The notes under the pieces are model-generated. The model worked only from the letters and a program-made list of their open reading frames with translations. It did not search any database and was not told where the DNA came from. From Oscillospiraceae bacterium (GTDB taxonomy: Bacteria > Bacillota > Clostridia > Oscillospirales > Ruminococcaceae), in the NCBI GenBank assembly GCA_031280965.1, contig JAITFZ010000029.1:1-64000 (forward strand): a stretch of 64,000 nucleotides of DNA, read 5' to 3'. The translations under genes were made by a program, and so were the position numbers. Positions 57,550 to 64,000 of this stretch are shown here, one piece after another. Every line of letters begins with the position of its first letter. Within the stretch, counting starts at the first letter, position 1.

Positions 57550-58281
57550 TTACTTTACCGAAATCACAGCTACAGTGATATTGTCGCGTCCGCCGTTTTC
57601 AAGCGCGTATTCAACAAGCTTGTCGCAAACTTTATTAATAGGGTTGTTGACGATGATTTCGGCTATGCTTATATCCTCGCCGTAAGAGTGAAGCCCGTCT
57701 GAGCAAAGCATTAAAATTGAATCTTCAAATAACTCAATTTCAAAATAATCGGGAGTGAGCAGCGACTCGGCGCCTACAGCGCGGGTAAGGCAGTTCCGCT
57801 TAGGGTGGTTTTTCCCCTCGTCCTCGGTAATCTGACCGTCTTCAATTAGTTTATTTATGTAAGAGTGGTCTTTTGTAATCTGCTGTATGCTGTCCCCGAA
57901 AACATGATAAACTCTGCTGTCGCCGACGTTGACTATGTAAGCGCGTTCACTGTCTGCAATTGCGCTGACACAGGTTGTCCCCATGCCGAGCATGGTAAGG
58001 TCGAACTCGGCTAAATCGAAAACAAGATTATTCGCCGCCGTAACCGAGGTTATGAGCAGATTACGGATTGAATTACGGTTAAACTCAGGACGCCAGCCGC
58101 GTTTAATGCGCTCAGAGATGAAGTTGACGGTAGTTTCACTTGCGAAACTGCCCGCGTTTTCACCGCCCATACCATCACACAAAACAACAACCGCCGCTCT
58201 GCTTTCAAGTACAGAAGCCCAAACCCTGTCCTGATTTTCAGAGCGTTTTTTACCTATGTCCGATTTTGAGAATACTTTCAT
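57550..58281 (-). CDS. prpC: PP2C-family protein phosphatase
   Basis: SDIGKKRSENQDRVW...VVLCDGMGGENAG...NVGDSRVYHV...SDGLHSY. Confidence 0.94.
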   Translation of the reverse strand: MKVFSKSDIGKKRSENQDRVWASVLESRAAVVVLCDGMGGENAGSFASETTVNFISERIKRGWRPEFNRNSIRNLLITSVTAANNLVFDLAEFDLTMLGMGTTCVSAIADSERAYIVNVGDSRVYHVFGDSIQQITKDHSYINKLIEDGQITEDEGKNHPKRNCLTRAVGAESLLTPDYFEIELFEDSILMLCSDGLHSYGEDISIAEIIVNNPINKVCDKLVEYALENGGRDNITVAVISVK

Positions 58282-58375
58282 AAATTCTCCTACCATCAAT
58301 TATACTATACTTTTGTGATAAAACAAGGAAAAACTATTTACAATTTAGTTACAATTTGTCAAATTTCCGATTTTT

Positions 58376-59395
58376 TTAATTTTCCTGACCGCGTAACTGT
58401 CCGCACGCGGCGTTAATATCGGCGCCGAGGGTTCGGCGGATAGTTGCGTTTATGCCGGAGCTTGTTAACCGTTCGTAAAAAACTTTTGCGTTGCCGGACG
58501 CATGATGCGTATTTTTAAGCGTCGGATTCACCGTAATCAGGTTCACATGTGCGCCGAGCGGTTTTATCAGCTTTACAAGTCTGTCGGCGGCTTCAAAGCT
58601 GTCGTTCAGCCCTTTTATCAGCGCATACTCAAAACTGATGCGTCTTCCGGTTTCCTTGAAGTAATTTCTGCACGAAGCCATAAGTCTGTCTATGTTAAAA
58701 ACATCGTTTACCGGCATTAGTCTGCTTCTTGTTTTATCGTCTGCCGCGTGGAGTGAAACCGAAAGGGTCAGTCCGAGCTTTAACTTTGCAAGCTCGTCTA
58801 TCCTGTCCGAAAGTCCGCAGGTTGAGAGCGAAACATGCCGAAGGCTCATGTTCCTGCCGCTCTTATCGGAGAGCAGGCGCAGAAATTTTACCGTATTACC
58901 GAAATTATCGAGCGGTTCACCGATTCCCATTAAAACAATACTTTTCACGTCAATGCCGGAATCGCGTTCTGTTTCGTAAAGCTGTCCGAGCATTTCCGAT
59001 GGTTTGAGGTTACGCTTGAAGCCGTATGCTCCCGATGCACAAAAGGCGCAGTTCATTTTACAGCCGGCTTGCGTTGAAATGCACAGGCTTGCACCGTGAC
59101 GGTATTTCATAAGAACCGTTTCTATATTTTCGCCGTCATTAAGCCCATATAAGTATTTTACAGTATAATCATACTCTGATACAAGCTTTTTTCTTATAAT
59201 TAGTGGTTTTATACAAAAGTAAGCTGTCAATTTTTGGCGAAATTGTTCAGATAAGTTTGACATTTCAGAAAAATTTGTTGTTTTTTTGACGTGAAGCCAG
59301 TTGAAAATCTGTTCAGCCCGGAATTTCTGCCCGCCTGTTACCGTTATTTCATCTTGAAGCTCTTCGGGCGTGAGCGAAAGAATATCTGTTTTCAT
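58376..59395 (-). CDS. rlmN: 23S rRNA (adenine2503-C2)/tRNA methyltransferase RlmN
   Basis: CISTQAGCKMNCAFCASGAYGFKRNL...MGIGEPLDNFGN...RRTLGADINAACGQLR. Confidence 0.96.
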   Translation of the reverse strand: MKTDILSLTPEELQDEITVTGGQKFRAEQIFNWLHVKKTTNFSEMSNLSEQFRQKLTAYFCIKPLIIRKKLVSEYDYTVKYLYGLNDGENIETVLMKYRHGASLCISTQAGCKMNCAFCASGAYGFKRNLKPSEMLGQLYETERDSGIDVKSIVLMGIGEPLDNFGNTVKFLRLLSDKSGRNMSLRHVSLSTCGLSDRIDELAKLKLGLTLSVSLHAADDKTRSRLMPVNDVFNIDRLMASCRNYFKETGRRISFEYALIKGLNDSFEAADRLVKLIKPLGAHVNLITVNPTLKNTHHASGNAKVFYERLTSSGINATIRRTLGADINAACGQLRGQEN

Positions 59396-60723
59396 CTGAT
59401 TGTAAGTTGCTGTCCGTCCGCTTTACGCCTGAAAATGGCGATAAAGAAACCGTCGCCGCCTGTTACGTGCGGAAACAGATTATATCGGGAGGCATCGGGT
59501 ATACCTAAGCCGACAGGCACGAAATAAGGCGAAAACTCCGGATGGTTATATTGAAAGTTGTCCACAACCGCCTCGTTTTCATCAGGATTAAGCGTACAAG
59601 TGGAATAAATTAACGTGCCGTTAGATTTTACGTAAGCGGCGGCGGTGCTGAGAATACGTCGCTGTACCTCGGGAAGACCTTCAAGGCTTTTCATGGGTTT
59701 ATACTTGATTTCGGGTTTGCGGCGAATCACCCCGAGCCCGGAGCAGGGAACATCGCACAAAACCGTATCAGCTTGCGGGAAAGAGGGATTAAAAACACCG
59801 GCGTCATTTTCAACAGCCCTTATAACATCCAATCCGAGCCGCTTTGCGCCGTTTTCAATAAGCGACAGCTTTCCGCCGTAAAGGTCGCAGGAAATTAATA
59901 AGCCGCGATTGTTCATCATTTGCGCCATTGTGAACGATTTGCCGCCGGGAGCGGCGCAAAGGTCGATAACGGTTTGGTTGAAGCCCGGACGCGCTAACTT
60001 GCAGCAGAGCTGAGATGAAATATCCTGAACGTGGAACATACCCTTGCGGTACGCATCGGAAAGTTCGATGCTCGTATTCATGCGTTCAAGCTCAATGCAG
60101 TCGTCCAAAACCACATTCTTCTTTACTTCAAACTTTTCTTTCGTTAACGCCGCTATCACATCGGGAGTTTGAAACTTCAACGTATTTACTCGAAGATAGA
60201 TAGGCGGCCGCCCGAAAGTACCTTTTAAGATTTCATGTGTGTTTGCTTCCCCGAAAGTTGCCGTCCACTTCTTAATAAGCCACTTAGGGCAGGAAAAATC
60301 TATTGACAGCTTGGCTTCGTCTATGAGATGCTTCGTATCAATAACTAAATTATCGCGTATAAAGTTTCGCAGTATTGCGTTAACGAAGCCTTTGGAACTG
60401 CGGTCGGCAAGGTTCGCGGATTCATTTACGGCGGCGTTTTCCGGAACGCTGTCCATATAAAGCAACTGATAAAACCCCATGCGAAGAATTTGCACGGTTT
60501 CGCACGAAAGCTTGTCAAATTCTATATCGGAGTATTGCCGAATAAGAAAATCCAATGTCATCTTGCGTTCGAGAATACCGTAAAACAGCGCGGCGGCAAA
60601 ACCCTTGTCACGCGGCGATAAATTATCCCGCGAAAAGGTATTGTCTAATATTATGTTGGAATACGCGCCGTCCTGCTCCATACGACAGAGCAGTTCAAGC
60701 ACTGTTTTTCTCGATTGTGTCAT
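59392..60723 (-). CDS. rsmB: 16S rRNA (cytosine967-C5)-methyltransferase
   Basis: NusB-like N-term; VQDISSQLCC...VIDLCAAPGGKSFTMAQ...DVPCSGLGVIRRKPEIKY...YSTCTLNPDENE. Confidence 0.95.
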   Translation of the reverse strand: MTQSRKTVLELLCRMEQDGAYSNIILDNTFSRDNLSPRDKGFAAALFYGILERKMTLDFLIRQYSDIEFDKLSCETVQILRMGFYQLLYMDSVPENAAVNESANLADRSSKGFVNAILRNFIRDNLVIDTKHLIDEAKLSIDFSCPKWLIKKWTATFGEANTHEILKGTFGRPPIYLRVNTLKFQTPDVIAALTKEKFEVKKNVVLDDCIELERMNTSIELSDAYRKGMFHVQDISSQLCCKLARPGFNQTVIDLCAAPGGKSFTMAQMMNNRGLLISCDLYGGKLSLIENGAKRLGLDVIRAVENDAGVFNPSFPQADTVLCDVPCSGLGVIRRKPEIKYKPMKSLEGLPEVQRRILSTAAAYVKSNGTLIYSTCTLNPDENEAVVDNFQYNHPEFSPYFVPVGLGIPDASRYNLFPHVTGGDGFFIAIFRRKADGQQLTIR

Positions 60724-60779
60724 TTTGGGGGTTCCTTTATTTTTAAAATAGAATTATGTGAAGATAATATTTATATAAA

Positions 60780-61499
60780 TCATCTTCTTCTTGCTATCGC
60801 TAAAATTCTAATCAGCTGTGCGAGTGAAACAAGCAGTGCCGCGACATAAGTCATAGCGGCGGCGTTGAGAATACTTCTCGCGCCTTTCTGTTCGCTCCGG
60901 TCGAGAATACCCTGCGATTCTATAGTATTCATCGCTCTTCTTGACGCGTTGAACTCGACAGGCAGCGTAACAATTTGAAAAATCGCCGCAAGCGAAAACG
61001 CCGCAATCCCTACATTAATCATAATCGTTCCCGGCACTAACGGCAGAAAAAAGCCGATTAAAACTAAGAAAATCCATGTTCTGTTAGCAATGCTGACAGC
61101 AGGGAATATAGCCGTGCGTATTTTTATGGGCGTGTACGCCGTGGCGTGCTGGATTGCGTGACCGCACTCGTGCGCGGCAATGCCGATTGCGCTGACCGAA
61201 ATACTGTTATAAGTGCTTTCGGATAGCGCAACTACGTTCCTGCGAGGGTCGTAGTGGTCGGTGAGCTTTCCGCGTGTCGGCTCTACAATCACATCATAAA
61301 GCCCGTTGCTGTCAAGAATCTGCCGCGCTATAACATGCGCGGGAACGCCTCTTGCTGACCTGACTTTATCGTATCTTGAAAAAGTCAGCCTTACATTCGC
61401 GGAAGCAAGCATAGCGACTATAATAGTCGCAAACAAGAGTATTGTCGCCGCATTGGGGTTGCTTAGAAAGTATTCTAAGGTTTTTGGTAAATTTTCCAT
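60780..61499 (-). CDS. Zinc metallopeptidase (YugP/DUF2268-like)
   Basis: GIAAHECGHAIQHATAYTPIKIR. Confidence 0.9.
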   Translation of the reverse strand: MENLPKTLEYFLSNPNAATILLFATIIVAMLASANVRLTFSRYDKVRSARGVPAHVIARQILDSNGLYDVIVEPTRGKLTDHYDPRRNVVALSESTYNSISVSAIGIAAHECGHAIQHATAYTPIKIRTAIFPAVSIANRTWIFLVLIGFFLPLVPGTIMINVGIAAFSLAAIFQIVTLPVEFNASRRAMNTIESQGILDRSEQKGARSILNAAAMTYVAALLVSLAQLIRILAIARRR

Positions 61500-61503
61500 A
61501 TAT

Positions 61504-62388
61504 TTATTCCTTTCTGAAGCCGCGGAGGAATTCGTCTGCTTTCATTTTACTTTTACCCTCGGGTTGTACTTCAAGTAACCGCAGGAACCTTTTATCTCCG
61601 CAGATAAAATCAAGTTTGTTGTTTAGTGTTTCCACAATTTCAGAAGAAAAAACTTTTAATCTTCGATTATCAATAAAAGTATATGCTTCTCCCGATAACC
61701 CCCGAACGAAATTATAAATATCCGCAGAAGATTTATTCCAGTCGATTTCTTTCATCTGCTTTGTAATCATAGGCGCGTAAGTCGCAAGTTCGTTATTTTG
61801 TGCAGTTTTGCATTTCAGACATTCTTCCGGATTTTCCGCGAATTTTACAATGAGCCGTGCGCCGATTTCCTTTAGAACATCGTGTAACCGAGAAGCGGTC
61901 ATAGTGTCGGTGATTTCACATTTTTCAAAGAGCAACATATCGCCTGTGTCTATGCCTGCATCCATCTGCATAATCGTAACGCCGCTTTCCTTGTCGCCGT
62001 TCATTATGCAAAAGTTAACAGGTGCCGCTCCCCGCCATCGCGGAAGTAAGGACGCATGGATATTTACACATCCGTAGCGCGGGAATTCGAGAATTACTTC
62101 GGGAAGAATCTGACCGTACGCCGCAACAATTATAATATCGGGGTTGATTTCTTTAATAAGCTCAAGGCTTTTCCCGCTGTCATCGCCCCTGCGCAAAGAC
62201 ATCGGCTGAAAAACCTCTAAATCTTTCGCAAGTGCGTATTCCTTAACGGGGGAGAAGCGGACTTTCTGCCCTCTGCCGCTCGGCTTGTCCGGCTGGGTGA
62301 AAATGAGCGGAATTTCATGCCCGGCGTTAATTAATGCATCAAGTGCGGGTACTGCGAATTCAGGCGTACCCATGAAAATCAATTTCAT
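61504..62388 (-). CDS. fmt: Methionyl-tRNA formyltransferase
   Basis: MKLIFMGTPEFAVPALDALI...GYGQILPE-like AYGQILPEVIL...NIHASLLPRWRGAAPVNFCI. Confidence 0.96.
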   Translation of the reverse strand: MKLIFMGTPEFAVPALDALINAGHEIPLIFTQPDKPSGRGQKVRFSPVKEYALAKDLEVFQPMSLRRGDDSGKSLELIKEINPDIIIVAAYGQILPEVILEFPRYGCVNIHASLLPRWRGAAPVNFCIMNGDKESGVTIMQMDAGIDTGDMLLFEKCEITDTMTASRLHDVLKEIGARLIVKFAENPEECLKCKTAQNNELATYAPMITKQMKEIDWNKSSADIYNFVRGLSGEAYTFIDNRRLKVFSSEIVETLNNKLDFICGDKRFLRLLEVQPEGKSKMKADEFLRGFRKE

Positions 62389-62389
62389 A

Positions 62390-62908
62390 CTATCTTCTGA
62401 CCTTCTTCTTTCTCCTTTTCCTGTGCGGTTTTCTTTCGCGCTCGGCTTCAGCCTCATCTTTGTCAACCATCTCGTCCGCGACATCCGGGAAAACTACACC
62501 GTTAAGGTGGTCGATTTCATGGCAAATCGCAATAGCAAGCAAGTCGTCGGCTTCATGAAACTGCGGCTTTCCGTGGCGGTTCATGGATTTGACTTTAACA
62601 AAATCAGGGCGCACAACATATCCCCATAAATCAGGACAGGAAAGACAGCCTTCAAGCTCACGCTGACTGCCTATTGAATGTAGGATTTCAGGGTTGATGA
62701 GTTCAATCACGCCGTCGCCGAGGTCGATTACAATAACCCTGCGAAGAATCCCGACCTGAACGGCGGCAATTCCCACGCCGTCATGTTTTTCAAGCGTATC
62801 ATGCATATCATCGAGAAGCACCCATAATTTATCGTCGAATGCGGTTACATCTCTCGACTTTTTATTAAGTGTTTCATCAGGTAGTTTCAAAATGTTTCGC
62901 AGTGCCAA
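62390..62908 (-). CDS. def: Peptide deformylase
   Basis: GVGIAAVQVG, EGCLSCPD, HEIDHLNG. Confidence 0.96.
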   Translation of the reverse strand: MALRNILKLPDETLNKKSRDVTAFDDKLWVLLDDMHDTLEKHDGVGIAAVQVGILRRVIVIDLGDGVIELINPEILHSIGSQRELEGCLSCPDLWGYVVRPDFVKVKSMNRHGKPQFHEADDLLAIAICHEIDHLNGVVFPDVADEMVDKDEAEAERERKPHRKRRKKKVRR

Positions 62909-62959
62909 ATTCGCGTCCCTTCCGGTCTGCGCACGGACAAAAGTCTGTACGCTCCTAAA

Positions 62960-63997
62960 TTATAGAATTTCACCATTTATATCTACATATATTCCTGTAT
63001 ATTTAAAATCGGTGCCGCTGTAAGCAGTTTTCAGTGCGTTTGATATAATTCTGCGGAACGCCGCGCTGTTTTTACACTTGATAATCAGCTTATGCCGATA
63101 TTTTCCGTTAATGCGTCCGGTGCCGCTTTTTGTCGGACCAAGTACGCGGTAAGGGAGTTTTTTTTCCGCCGAGTTAAGCTCGGCGCTAAGGATGGCAAGG
63201 AATTTTTCAGCCGCTTTTTCGGAAGTTTTTTCATCGACTGCCGAGAAGCCTATTAAGAATATATCGCAAAACGGCGGAAATATGAGCGCTTTTCTGACTT
63301 CTGCTTCCTGCCCGTAAAATTCCGCGTAATCCTGTGCGGCGGCAAGGTTAAGGACATAGTGGTCGGGCGTAAAGGTTTGCAGGTACGCTCTGCCTTTCTT
63401 GCTTCCGCGCCCCGAACGCCCCACAACCTGCGTAATAAGCGAAAACGTCTTCTCATAACCTAAGTAGTCGCCCGAATACAAGGCTTTGTCAATCCCCAGC
63501 ACACCCACGAGCGTTATATTCTCGAAGTCAAGACCCTTTGCAACCATCTGTGTGCCGACCATTATATCATATTCACCGCTTTTAAATTCGGCGAATTTAG
63601 TCTCGAAAGCAGTCTTGGAAACTGTAGTGTCCGCGTCCATACGCAGAATTCTCGCATCGGGGAAAATTTCCCCGATTTCGTCCTCGACCCGCTGGGTTCC
63701 CGTGCCGCTTTGATAAATGTGCCTGCACTTACAATTTTCGCACACATCCGGCATCGGCGCGTTGTGGGCGCAATAATGACATTGCACGGAATTGCCCTTT
63801 TTATGATAAGTCAGCGGAATTAAACAAACAGGACAGCTAACCGCCGCGCCGCACTTGACGCACCTTGCGTAAGTATGATAACCGCGCCTGTTAAGCAGAA
63901 TAAGGCTTTGCTCGCCCCGTTCAAGATTATCGGCTAACTCCTCAAGGAGAATACCGCTGAAATTTGAGCGGTTGCCATTCTCGTATTCGGTTTTCAT
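62960..63997 (-). CDS. priA: Primosomal protein N' (PriA), N-terminus beyond window
   Basis: LILLNRRGYHTYARCVKCGAAVSCPVCLIPLTYHKKGNSVQCHYC...GTQRVEDEI...GTQMVAKGLDFENITLVGV. Confidence 0.95.
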   Translation of the reverse strand: MKTEYENGNRSNFSGILLEELADNLERGEQSLILLNRRGYHTYARCVKCGAAVSCPVCLIPLTYHKKGNSVQCHYCAHNAPMPDVCENCKCRHIYQSGTGTQRVEDEIGEIFPDARILRMDADTTVSKTAFETKFAEFKSGEYDIMVGTQMVAKGLDFENITLVGVLGIDKALYSGDYLGYEKTFSLITQVVGRSGRGSKKGRAYLQTFTPDHYVLNLAAAQDYAEFYGQEAEVRKALIFPPFCDIFLIGFSAVDEKTSEKAAEKFLAILSAELNSAEKKLPYRVLGPTKSGTGRINGKYRHKLIIKCKNSAAFRRIISNALKTAYSGTDFKYTGIYVDINGEIL

Positions 63998-64000
63998 ATC

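Overview
This window is mostly Firmicutes/Clostridia-type core chromosome from a probable spore-former (sigG, spoVG and spoVM are present; lineage is inferred). It holds his, ilv, zinc-ABC, hppA, argS, murC, cdaA/cdaR, prpC-prkC-rsgA and priA-def-fmt-rsmB-rlmN genes. At the left end (about 1-8.2 kb) is an island bounded by IS remnants. The island carries a complete compact type II-C CRISPR-Cas locus: a tracrRNA with a near-perfect sigma-A promoter, a 1068-aa Cas9 resembling GeoCas9/ThermoCas9, Cas1, Cas2, and an array of 19 full repeats plus one truncated 36-bp repeat with 19 spacers. The tracrRNA/array geometry predicts crRNA transcription on the minus strand. Every repeat ends in an extended -10 promoter (TGGTATAAT) on that strand, so each spacer appears to have its own promoter, as in Neisseria. 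A 28-bp-arm hairpin overlaps the first repeat, and the truncated last repeat keeps only the promoter half. Other observations include: a Ddl homologue lacking all three metal ligands; a recurrent 3-codon mini-ORF (ATG-AAA-ATA-TGA) overlapping the start codons of an arsC-like gene, hisZ and ilvN; a 60-bp dispersed upstream element; predicted leaderless rimM and dusB mRNAs; a terminator arm that doubles as a Shine-Dalgarno; a his operon without hisH; an unlisted spoVM; a single-PASTA membrane protein gene beside prkC; and a ZapA with 50-aa coiled-coil repeats. All calls come from reading the sequence; no database searches were run.
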